DNA from: Paraburkholderia sp. UYCP14C
GTDB taxonomy: Bacteria; Pseudomonadota; Gammaproteobacteria; Burkholderiales; Burkholderiaceae
Direction: 5' to 3'
NCBI RefSeq assembly: GCF_004197395.1
Contig: NZ_SELS01000016.1
Location: 101,717-165,716 of the forward strand
Length of the DNA: 64,000 nt
A program made the position numbers and the translations under genes. The notes under the pieces are model-generated. The model was not told the DNA's origin. It was given only the letters and a program-made list of their open reading frames with translations, and made no database searches. Position 1 is the stretch's first letter. Each line of letters begins with the position of its first letter. Positions 1 to 9,739 of this stretch are shown one piece after another.

Positions 1-275
1 ACGAAGCCGAGCACGAGGCATCCCGCCGAGGCCGATATCGCGATCGCGATCGTGTGATAAAGCCCGCTCAGAAACTGGCGCGAGCGCAGCACGTGCTCGA
101 AGTTCGCGAACGACAGCACATGCTGGTCGCCGCCCAGCGCCTGCACGACGATCAGCCCGAACGGGTAGAAGAACAGCGCGGCGAGCACCGCGAGCGGCGG
201 CGCGATCCACAGGCCGCCCAGTCCCGTGGCCGGCGCCCGCACGCGGGCCGGCGGCGCAATGACGATATCAGCCAT
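1..275 (-). CDS. phnU: 2-AEP ABC transporter permease, N-terminal part (partial)
   Basis: First 91 residues of an inner-membrane permease; the rest lies beyond the window edge. It begins MADIVIAPPARVRAP, followed by a hydrophobic helix (about residues 20-45, containing PPLAVLAALFFYPFGL) and a second one starting near residue 75, as in binding-protein-dependent permeases. The start overlaps the end of the upstream ATPase gene by 8 bp, which indicates translational coupling. By position after the phnS-like and phnT-like genes it should be a membrane subunit of the 2-aminoethylphosphonate importer. The U rather than V label is inferred from gene order alone. Confidence 0.75.
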   Translation of the reverse strand, partial: MADIVIAPPARVRAPATGLGGLWIAPPLAVLAALFFYPFGLIVVQALGGDQHVLSFANFEHVLRSRQFLSGLYHTIAIAISASAGCLVLGF

Positions 276-1443
276 GACGCTCAGCCTCCGGTACGAGAGT
301 GACATCCGCGGGGTCGAAACGTACGCTGAGCGCCGCGCCCGGCTCCGGCGGTTCGGCGAGCGGCGCGCAGGTGAGCCGCAGCATCTCGCCTTCGACATCG
401 AGCGCGATGCTGTGCATTTCGCCGAGCCACTGCACGCTGACGACGACCCCCGTCAATTCGTTCAGGCGTTGACCTTCGCCGGCTGGCGCGCCGCCGCCCG
501 CAACGGAGTGCAGATGGTGCGGCCGCACGCACACGAAGCAGGCGGCGCCGGCCGCGAGTCCGTGATGGTTGCAGCCTTCGAGCAGGTGGCCGTGAAAGCG
601 CACGCGGGCGCGCCCGTCGGCCAGCGGTTCGAGCTGCTGCGCCGGCAGCACGTTCGCGCGGCCGAGGAACTCGGCGGCGAAGCGGTTCGGCGGATGACGA
701 TAAAGCCCCTGCGCGTCGCCGTAAGCGACCAGGTGGCCGTCGCGCATGATGCCGATGTGGTTCGCGAGGGTCAGCGCCTCGGTCTGGTCGTGCGTCACGT
801 ACAGCACCGTGAGCGACGGCAGGGTGCGGTGCAGCTTCGCGAGTTCGTCGAGCATCGAGCGGCGGATCTGCGCGTCGAGCGCGGACAGCGGCTCGTCGAG
901 CAGCAGCACCTGCGGACGGATCGCGAGCGCGCGGGCGATCGCCACGCGCTGCTGCTGGCCGCCCGACAGCTCGCGCGGATAGCGCTTCGCATACTTCGCC
1001 ATGCCGACGAGGCCGAGGCACTCGGGCACCCGCTCGCGAATCACCTCGGCGTCCGCGCCGCGGGCACGCAGCCCGAAGGCGACGTTGTCCTCGACGCGCA
1101 TATGCGGAAACAGCGCGTAGTTCTGCACCACCATGCCGATGTTGCGTGCGTACGGCGGCAGCCGGGTCACGTCGCGATCGCCGATGGTGATGCGCCCGGC
1201 GCTCGGCTGCACGAAGCCGGCGACGGCGCGCAATGCGGTCGTCTTGCCGGAGCCGGACGGGCCGATCAGCGCGACGATCTCGCCGGGCTTCACGGTAAGC
1301 GTCAGAGATTCGAGAATGGTCTGGCTGCCGTAAGCCACCGACACGCCTTCGAAACCGATGCCGCTCGCTGCGTGCGCGATGACGGCCGGGGAAGCGGAGG
1401 CGCGCCGCTGCGGCCCCCTTTCCATGGTCATGGTGTTTGCCAT
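268..1443 (-). CDS. phnT: 2-AEP ABC transporter ATP-binding protein
   Basis: 391-residue ATPase that energises phosphonate import at the cytoplasmic face of the membrane. It has Walker A GPSGSGKT (about residue 61), Q-loop region VVQNYALFPHM, signature LSGGQQQR, Walker B VLLLDEPLSALD and switch histidine VTHDQ. A C-terminal regulatory extension of TOBE type follows the nucleotide-binding domain (about residues 270-390), placing it in the CUT1/PotA/PhnT class. It lies 22 bp downstream of the phnS-like gene and overlaps the permease gene. Substrate assignment comes from the neighbouring phnW-phnA-phnY genes; a generic Pot/Fbp ATPase would look similar in isolation. Confidence 0.85.
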   Translation of the reverse strand: MANTMTMERGPQRRASASPAVIAHAASGIGFEGVSVAYGSQTILESLTLTVKPGEIVALIGPSGSGKTTALRAVAGFVQPSAGRITIGDRDVTRLPPYARNIGMVVQNYALFPHMRVEDNVAFGLRARGADAEVIRERVPECLGLVGMAKYAKRYPRELSGGQQQRVAIARALAIRPQVLLLDEPLSALDAQIRRSMLDELAKLHRTLPSLTVLYVTHDQTEALTLANHIGIMRDGHLVAYGDAQGLYRHPPNRFAAEFLGRANVLPAQQLEPLADGRARVRFHGHLLEGCNHHGLAAGAACFVCVRPHHLHSVAGGGAPAGEGQRLNELTGVVVSVQWLGEMHSIALDVEGEMLRLTCAPLAEPPEPGAALSVRFDPADVTLVPEAERHG

Positions 1444-1465
1444 TAGTCGCTCGTCGGTAGCCTGG

Positions 1466-2503
1466 TTAGTCGATGGAAATCGCCTGGTTGTAGGCGGCCA
1501 CGTCGGGACGCAGCTCCTGGAGAACCTGGTTCCAATCGGGTTGCCAGATGTCGACGCCCTTCAGCAACGTGTTCAACGCCTGGAAGTTGCTGTCCGTCGG
1601 ATGCACATCCGTGCGCACCGGGAAGCCGTATGCCACCTTGCTGACCTCCTGCTGCGCCGGCGCGCTCAACAGGAAGTCGATCAGCTTCTTGCCGTTGCCG
1701 GCATGCGGTGCGCTCGCCACGAGACCGACGTAGTAGGGCAACGCGAAGGTCGTGCGGCGGCCATCGGGACCGGCCGGGAAGAACATCGCGACGTTCGGGT
1801 TGTCGCGCATCTGCGCGAGGTTCATCTGCATATCGCCGTTGGCCACGAAGAGCTCGCCCTTGTTGACGAGCGCCGTGAGCTTGCCGGTCGAAGCGGAGGG
1901 CCCGAGGTTGTTGGTCTGCAGCTTGCGCAGATATTCGAAGCCGGCCGGCTTGCCGCCGAACGCGTGGAAGGTCCCCAGCATCAGCGCCGTGCCGTCGCCG
2001 GCTTGCCCCGGCGTCGAGTACTGGATCTTCTGCTTGAACTGCGGCGCGAGCAGGTCTGCATAGGTCCTGGGCGGACTCTTCAGCACCGCCGAGTTGTAGA
2101 TGAAGCTCGGATAGTTGCCGACCATCGCGTAGTAGAGGCCTTTCGGATCCTTGTCGTGCGTCTCGATCCTGTCGGCGCCCGCCGGCGAGTAGGACTGCAA
2201 CAGGCCGTCAGCCGCGGCTTTCTGCATGAAGGGCGGCAGCGTCACGAGCACGTCCGCCTGGGTGTTGGACTTCTCTTTGCTCAGCCGGTCCACCACGCCG
2301 CTCGAGCCGGCCTCGATGTACTGCACCTTGATGCCGGTCGCCTTCGTAAAGGCTTCGAACTGGTTGCCGAGCCAGCTCGGCGAACCGTCGTGCAAACCAT
2401 CCGCGGCATAGATGGTCACGACGTCGGACTGTGCGTAGAGGGGGGGCGTTGCCATGACGAGCGCGCAGGCAGCCAGGGCGATCAGACGAGTTTTCATATC
2501 CAT
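1466..2503 (-). CDS. phnS: 2-AEP ABC transporter substrate-binding protein
   Basis: 345-residue periplasmic binding protein. It has a signal peptide (MDMKTRLIALAACALVMATP, cleavage probably after YAQ near residue 25). The mature part starts VVTIYAADGLHD, typical of the iron/polyamine/phosphonate type 2 binding-protein fold. It delivers 2-aminoethylphosphonate to the membrane permeases. It sits 55 bp after phnY and just before the ATPase gene, so uptake and catabolism are probably on one transcript. Substrate specificity is inferred from the catabolic genes upstream; the fold alone would also fit ferric iron or polyamines. Confidence 0.85.
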   Translation of the reverse strand: MDMKTRLIALAACALVMATPPLYAQSDVVTIYAADGLHDGSPSWLGNQFEAFTKATGIKVQYIEAGSSGVVDRLSKEKSNTQADVLVTLPPFMQKAAADGLLQSYSPAGADRIETHDKDPKGLYYAMVGNYPSFIYNSAVLKSPPRTYADLLAPQFKQKIQYSTPGQAGDGTALMLGTFHAFGGKPAGFEYLRKLQTNNLGPSASTGKLTALVNKGELFVANGDMQMNLAQMRDNPNVAMFFPAGPDGRRTTFALPYYVGLVASAPHAGNGKKLIDFLLSAPAQQEVSKVAYGFPVRTDVHPTDSNFQALNTLLKGVDIWQPDWNQVLQELRPDVAAYNQAISID

Positions 2504-2558
2504 CCTTTCTTGCGTTGAGTTCGGATGAGGTCAGCATGTCACCTGGTCGTGCGGCGGG

Positions 2559-4007
2559 TCACTCCCAGGGCATCGACCAGGTCCGCACGTTGGAGTAACT
2601 CTTCATTGCCTCGACCATGCCCTCCTTGTAACCGTTGCCTGAATCCTTGATGCCCCCGAATGGCGACATCTCCGTGCGATAGCCGGGCACTTCCCACACG
2701 TTCACGGTGCCGACCTCCAGTTCCCTGACGAAGCGCGTGATGTAGTCGAGCCGGTTTGTGCAGACGCCGGACGACAGGCCGTACGCCGTCGAGTTCGAAA
2801 CCCGGATCACTTCCTCGATCGCATCGGGCACGCGGATGATCGGGATCACCGGGCCGAAGGTCTCCTCGCGCACCAGCTCGCAGTCGTACGGCACGTGGTC
2901 GACGACGGTCGGATGGAACAGCGCGCCCTGGCGCGGCGCGCCGTAAAGCACACGGGCACCATGGGTCTGCGCGTCGGCCACGCGTCGCTCGAACAGTTGC
3001 GCGGATGCCTCGTTGATGACGGTGCCCACGTCGACTGTCGGATCCATCGGGCAACCGCACTTGAGCTTTTTCGCATGCACAAGCACGCGCTCGACGAACG
3101 CGTCGGCCACGCTCTGCACCACGAGAATCCGCTTGACCGCCGTGCAGCGCTGCCCCGAATTTTTCGTCGCGCCGGTTACCGCGAGCTGCGCGGCCTTGTC
3201 GAGATCGGCGTCCTCCATCACGATCAGCGGATCGTTGCCGCCGAGTTCCAGCACGGTGCGGCGATAACCCGCGTGCTGCGCGATGTATTTGCCGACGCGC
3301 ACGGAGCCCGTGAACGTGACGAGGTCACAGTGCGGATCGGTGATCATCGCGTCACCCATCGTGCGCGGATTGCCGGTGACGACGCTCAGCATCTCCGGCG
3401 GCAGGCCCGCTTCGTAGAGCACGTCGGCCAGCGCGAGCGCCGTGAGCGGCGTGAGCTCGGTGGGCTTGAGCACCACGCGGTTGTTGGTGGCGATCGCGGG
3501 CGCCAGCTTGTGGCTCACCATGTTCAGCGGATGATTGAACGGCGTGATCGCCGAGATCACGCCGAGCAGCGGCAGCCGCGTGGTGAAAATCTTGCGGTTC
3601 TTGCCGTTCGGACTGATATCGCAGGAATAGATCTCGCCGTCGTCCCTGATCGTGAGCTGCGCCGCGAACGACCACACATCGTAGGCGCGGCTTGCTTCGT
3701 AAAGCCCGTCTTTCCAGCACAGCCCCGACTCCGCGGTGATCAGGCGTGCGAAGTCTTCTTTGCGTTCGCTCAGAATCTCGGCCGTGCGCTGCAGGATGCG
3801 CTGACGCTCGAAGCGCGTGAGCCGCGGCTTGAATGCGTGCGCTTTCGCGAACGCCTGCTGCACGTGTTCGGGACGACCCGCGGGCACGGTGCCGACGACC
3901 TCGTTCGTGTAGGGGTTGAAGACTTCGATCAGCTCGTCGGTGCTCGTGTGCTGGCCGGCGATGCGCATCGATTCCTGCCTGATGGCGGGTTTGGTCATGA
4001 CGTTCAT
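2559..4007 (-). CDS. phnY: Phosphonoacetaldehyde dehydrogenase
   Basis: 482-residue NAD(P)-dependent aldehyde dehydrogenase that oxidises phosphonoacetaldehyde, the product of PhnW, to phosphonoacetate, the substrate of PhnA. It shows the ALDH hallmarks in order: the coenzyme-fold motif FTGSVRVG (about residue 229), catalytic-base segment LELGGNDP with Glu, catalytic Cys in [11 protein letters not shown] (about residue 288), and the late EETFGPV motif. The length is normal for the family. It follows phnA after a 77-bp gap. The assignment to phosphonoacetaldehyde rather than succinate semialdehyde rests on its place between phnA and the phosphonate importer. Confidence 0.88.
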   Translation of the reverse strand: MNVMTKPAIRQESMRIAGQHTSTDELIEVFNPYTNEVVGTVPAGRPEHVQQAFAKAHAFKPRLTRFERQRILQRTAEILSERKEDFARLITAESGLCWKDGLYEASRAYDVWSFAAQLTIRDDGEIYSCDISPNGKNRKIFTTRLPLLGVISAITPFNHPLNMVSHKLAPAIATNNRVVLKPTELTPLTALALADVLYEAGLPPEMLSVVTGNPRTMGDAMITDPHCDLVTFTGSVRVGKYIAQHAGYRRTVLELGGNDPLIVMEDADLDKAAQLAVTGATKNSGQRCTAVKRILVVQSVADAFVERVLVHAKKLKCGCPMDPTVDVGTVINEASAQLFERRVADAQTHGARVLYGAPRQGALFHPTVVDHVPYDCELVREETFGPVIPIIRVPDAIEEVIRVSNSTAYGLSSGVCTNRLDYITRFVRELEVGTVNVWEVPGYRTEMSPFGGIKDSGNGYKEGMVEAMKSYSNVRTWSMPWE

Positions 4008-4084
4008 CGAATACCTCGTTCAATGATCCGGTGGGGTCCGCGTGTCGCCGCGAGAAACGGGGCGCGCGGGCTGTGATCGACGCG

Positions 4085-6525
<2,441 letters not shown>

Positions 6526-6575
6526 CGATGTCTCCTTGTGGGTCGATTTGGGGACTGCGCAGGTGCGTGAGACCC

Positions 6576-6604
6576 ACTCTAGGAGATGCAACAAATACAG
6601 TCAA
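6576..6604 (-). promoter_or_regulatory. Predicted sigma-70 promoter of the phn operon
   Basis: On the minus strand there is TTGACT (plus-strand 6599-6604) and TAGAGT (6576-6581) with exactly 17 bp between them, close to the sigma-70 consensus. It is about 50 bp upstream of the phnW start at 6525. The rest of the 6526-6827 gap shows no gene. Confidence 0.6.
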
Positions 6605-6605
6605 G

Positions 6606-6623
6606 ATGCCAAAAAATGCCACA
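6606..6623 (-). promoter_or_regulatory. Candidate operator abutting the phnW -35 box
   Basis: ATGCCA occurs twice (6606-6611 and 6616-6621) with a 10-bp period, i.e. on one face of the helix, directly upstream of the predicted -35 box. The 16-mer GCCAAAAAATGCCACA (6608-6623) matches 13 of 16 bases in GCCACAAAATAACACA at 9456-9471, in front of the first DeoR-type regulator gene. This suggests that one of the two regulators binds both places. Confidence 0.45.
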
Positions 6624-6827
6624 TTCGTCGCGGACACGCGAAAGCGCGTCCGCAGGATGGCGAAGTCCGCGATGGATATGGGAAAGCGGCCTCCGCTCGG
6701 GACAAACCCGCATGGGGAGGCGTGGAGGGAGGGTGAGAGGTGACCGGCGTCGGTCGGGAGAGCGGCGCGGCAGTTCGCGTCGACGTTCAGCAGGTCAGTG
6801 CGCTGCGGTTAGCGGAGGAAGCTGCGC

Positions 6828-7679
6828 TCAGAAGAGCCGCATCAGCGCAAGGCCGGCCACCGTCAACGTAGCGGCCGCGGCACGTACGCGGCTGAACGGC
6901 TCCTTCAACACATACACGGCGATGAAGCCCGCGAATACCACGCTCGTCTCGCGCACGGCTGCAACGAGGGGGATGGGGGCGAGCGTCATCGCCCAGATCA
7001 CGATCCAGTACGCCGCGAGCGACATCGCGCCGCCCGCGAAGCCCGGCAGCAGGAAACGCCGCATCGGCGCCATGCCGGCCGGCCCGTAGCGATACAGGCA
7101 CAGCGTCAGCATCGGCAACGCATCGAACACGAACAGCGTCGCCGCATAAGCATTGGGGTTGCCGGCGACGCGCGCGCCCACGCCGTCGACCACCGTGTAG
7201 CCCGCGATCGTCACCGCCGTGAGCAGCGCGAAGCCGAGCGCGACACGGTTTTCCGACGCGGAGTGATGGCGGCCGCGCAGCGACAGCAGCAACACGCCGC
7301 TGCCGAGCAGCATGACCCCCGCGATGCTGCCCGCGCTCATCGTCTCGTGCAGGATCGTGACGGAGACGAGCGCGGTGATCAGCGGAGCGGAGCCGCGCGC
7401 GATCGGGTAGATCTGGCTCATGTCGGCACGACGGTACGCCTCGCTCAGGCACACGTAGTAGCCGAAATGAAGCGCCACCGATCCCGCCACCCAGGGCCAT
7501 GCAGCAGGGCGGGCAAACCCGGTGAACGCGAGCGACGGCAGCGCGATCAGACCGCAGGCGATGCACAGCAGGGTCATCGCCAGAAAAGGATCGAGGCGCA
7601 CCTTGATCACCGCGTTCCAGCCCGCATGCAGCAGTGCGGCCGACAGCACGGCGAAAAACACGGGAAGCGTCATCGTCAT
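6828..7679 (-). CDS. DMT-superfamily transporter (EamA domains)
   Basis: 283-residue integral membrane protein with about ten hydrophobic segments in two EamA-type halves of five helices each (roughly residues 1-140 and 145-283), the standard length for drug/metabolite transporters. It begins MTMTLPVFFAVLSAALLHAG and has the conserved first-half end REAMSAG-like region (HETMSAGSIAGV). Substrate and direction are unknown. It lies 1 bp after the second regulator gene and about 300 bp upstream of phnW, so it is probably co-transcribed with the regulators. A role in moving a phosphonate-related compound is only a guess from position. Confidence 0.75.
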   Translation of the reverse strand: MTMTLPVFFAVLSAALLHAGWNAVIKVRLDPFLAMTLLCIACGLIALPSLAFTGFARPAAWPWVAGSVALHFGYYVCLSEAYRRADMSQIYPIARGSAPLITALVSVTILHETMSAGSIAGVMLLGSGVLLLSLRGRHHSASENRVALGFALLTAVTIAGYTVVDGVGARVAGNPNAYAATLFVFDALPMLTLCLYRYGPAGMAPMRRFLLPGFAGGAMSLAAYWIVIWAMTLAPIPLVAAVRETSVVFAGFIAVYVLKEPFSRVRAAAATLTVAGLALMRLF

Positions 7680-7680
7680 G

Positions 7681-8502
7681 CTAGCTATGGCTATTCGCGA
7701 TGATGATTTCCCAGCGCTGTTCGGCGCAGGCGCGGACGATGCCGGTGGGCGGCTCGGCGTCGACGATCACTCCGGCGATGTGCGGCACAGGCGCGATGAG
7801 CACGGGCGTCTGCTGTTCGAACTTGCCATGGTCCGCGAGCACGTAGACCTTCTTGCCCGCCTTCATCATCAGATGGCGTTGCTCGGCCGCGAGCCGCGAA
7901 TAGTCGGTGAGTTCGCCTTCGGGCGAGATGCCGCCCACGCCGACGAACACGAGGTCGACGCGGAAATGGCTGAGCGCGGCCATCGTCTCGACGCCGAAAG
8001 CGGCTTCGTCGTTCGGATCGATGTCGCCGCCGAGCACGACGACCTTCACGCCGGGTGCGCGGCACAGCATCAGCGCGATCGGCAGGCTGTTGGTGATCAC
8101 CGTCAGATCGCGATGATGCTGCAGCGCCTCGGCGAGACCGAGCGTGGTCGAGCCCGAGTCGATCAGCACGACCATGCCGTCAGCGACGAGCCGGGCGGCC
8201 GCGGCGCCGATGGCCGCCTTGCCCAGCGCGTTGACGGCCTCGCGGCTTGCCAGTGACGGCTCGGCGTCGGGCCGCTTCGCCGCGCCGCCGTGGACGAGAT
8301 TCGCCCGGCCCTGTTCCGCGAGAATCTTCAGGTCGCGGCGGATCGTTTCGCGCGACACGCCGAGCGTCGCCGACAGGTTCGCGACGCTGACCGAGCCGCT
8401 CGCCGCCAGGCTTTGCACGATGTAGTCGATGCGCTCGATCGCGAGCCTGCGGTTCGGGTTCAATGCAGCGGGCACGGGCCCAGCTGACGGGTTATCGAGC
8501 AT
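7681..8502 (-). CDS. DeoR/GlpR-family transcriptional regulator (second of tandem pair)
   Basis: 273-residue regulator: N-terminal DeoR helix-turn-helix (SVANLSATLGVSRETIRRDL, about residues 37-56) followed by the ISOCOT-like effector domain that in this family senses a phosphorylated metabolite (conserved DSGSTT and GGDIDP segments). The ATG at 8502 has GGAGAG upstream and overlaps the end of the preceding DeoR gene by 11 bp; longer in-frame extensions to 8694 read through that gene in another frame and are rejected. Probably controls the phn genes together with its neighbour. Confidence 0.85.
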   Translation of the reverse strand: MLDNPSAGPVPAALNPNRRLAIERIDYIVQSLAASGSVSVANLSATLGVSRETIRRDLKILAEQGRANLVHGGAAKRPDAEPSLASREAVNALGKAAIGAAAARLVADGMVVLIDSGSTTLGLAEALQHHRDLTVITNSLPIALMLCRAPGVKVVVLGGDIDPNDEAAFGVETMAALSHFRVDLVFVGVGGISPEGELTDYSRLAAEQRHLMMKAGKKVYVLADHGKFEQQTPVLIAPVPHIAGVIVDAEPPTGIVRACAEQRWEIIIANSHS

Positions 8503-9385
8503 GGTGTGGCTCTCCGTGCACATCGTCGGCGATGGCGTCGCTGGATGAATGGCAAGTCGCGTCGGGCAGCGGCGCACCGGCCTGCATGTCCGTTTCAGGG
8601 GCAACGGTCGTCCGCGCCGCCGGGCTGCCCGGATAGCGCACATCGACGCCTGCCTCGGCGAAGATCTGCGCAAAGTGCGCGTCTGGCGGCTCATCGGTGA
8701 CCAGCATGTCGATTTCGTCGGCGTTCACCGCGCACACTAGCGCGCTGTGCTCGAACTTCGGGTGCACGGCGGCGACGACCCGCTGCCGCGCCTGCCCGAA
8801 TGCGGCACGCGTGAACTCGACATCCCAGGGCTGTGCGTCCATGAAGCGTCCCGCGCCATCGACGGCCGTGACCGACACGATCGCGTACCTGACGTGGAAC
8901 TGCCGGATATAGGCGAGCACCGGCTCGCCGAGCGCGGCGGCGTCGTCCGCGCAAAGCTCGCCACCCGCCATGAACACGCGATTGCCGTTGTGCTGGGCGA
9001 GCAGGCTGGCGATGGCGGCGGAGTTGGTGATCACCGTGAGCCGTGAGCGGCTGCGCAGCGCCTGGGCGATGTGCGTGCAGGTGGTGCCGCTGTCGAGGAT
9101 CAGCGAATCGCCGTCTTGCACCAGTTCGCCGATCTGCTGCGCGATGATTTCTTTTGCCACCCTGTGCTCGTGCATCCGCCGCCGGAAGGGCGACTCTTCC
9201 AGATGGCTGGGCAGCATCACGCCGCCATGCACCTTGACGAGCAGGCCCTCTTCGATGAGCGGCTTGACCGTGCGCCGGATCGTTTCGTCCGATACGGCCA
9301 GCGCTTCGGCGAGCTGGGCAATCGACGTGGTGCCCTGCGACTGGGCGATCCGCAAAATTTCGGCACGACGGAGCAACGGATACAT
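8492..9385 (-). CDS. DeoR/GlpR-family transcriptional regulator (first of tandem pair)
   Basis: 297-residue regulator with the DeoR helix-turn-helix (SIAQLAEALAVSDETIRRTV, about residues 21-40) and effector domain motifs LDSGTTC and AGGELCAD. A C-terminal tail of about 45 residues beyond the usual family length is low-complexity and polar. It resembles its downstream neighbour in architecture, so the pair may have arisen by duplication or may form a hetero-oligomer. It overlaps the next gene by 11 bp. A motif shared with the phnW promoter lies about 70 bp upstream of its start, which would fit autoregulation. Confidence 0.85.
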   Translation of the reverse strand: MYPLLRRAEILRIAQSQGTTSIAQLAEALAVSDETIRRTVKPLIEEGLLVKVHGGVMLPSHLEESPFRRRMHEHRVAKEIIAQQIGELVQDGDSLILDSGTTCTHIAQALRSRSRLTVITNSAAIASLLAQHNGNRVFMAGGELCADDAAALGEPVLAYIRQFHVRYAIVSVTAVDGAGRFMDAQPWDVEFTRAAFGQARQRVVAAVHPKFEHSALVCAVNADEIDMLVTDEPPDAHFAQIFAEAGVDVRYPGSPAARTTVAPETDMQAGAPLPDATCHSSSDAIADDVHGEPHHAR

Positions 9386-9455
9386 AAGCGACCAGGGGAT
9401 AGAAACAAAAAGGGGCGCGACGGGTAACGGCGCGTCAGGTCTCGGTTGTCACGAA

Positions 9456-9471
9456 GCCACAAAATAACACA
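9456..9471 (-). promoter_or_regulatory. Candidate operator in front of the DeoR pair
   Basis: GCCACAAAATAACACA matches 13 of 16 positions in the 6608-6623 element next to the phnW -35 box. It lies in the 9386-9739 gap between the divergent DeoR pair and the FAD oxidoreductase gene. The remaining gap sequence holds no gene. Confidence 0.4.
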
Positions 9472-9701
9472 TATTTCCTCGTCGTTCGGAGTTTTATTGT
9501 GAGGTTGGATTTCGCGTCGCCATCGCTGGAAGTGACAAGCCGGTTGGCGTCCTGGGCATGCCGGCAATACGCGGCGAGTCCTTTAAACACGGCGCTGCAT
9601 GTGACTTTTCGCTGCCCGCTCCCGCTTTGCCGTCGAAAGTTAGCTTGCGGTTTTTGTTGTTCTTTGCGGTTTTTTGTTGCAGTCTATGGTCACAGCCTTT
9701 T

Positions 9702-9720
9702 CCACACATTGCCACACATT
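9702..9720 (+). promoter_or_regulatory. Direct repeat upstream of the FAD oxidoreductase gene
   Basis: CCACACATT occurs at 9702-9710 and again at 9712-9720, a 10-bp period, ending 19 bp before the ATG at 9740. The core GCCACA is shared with the two candidate DeoR sites. Placement over the likely transcription start would suit a repressor. Confidence 0.35.
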
Positions 9721-9739
9721 CCCAAAGCGAGGTCCCCCG

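Noticed and set aside
1133-1333. Short plus-strand frames opposite phnT and other ABC ATPases
   Set aside because: They lie antisense to Walker and signature motifs and show no independent support.
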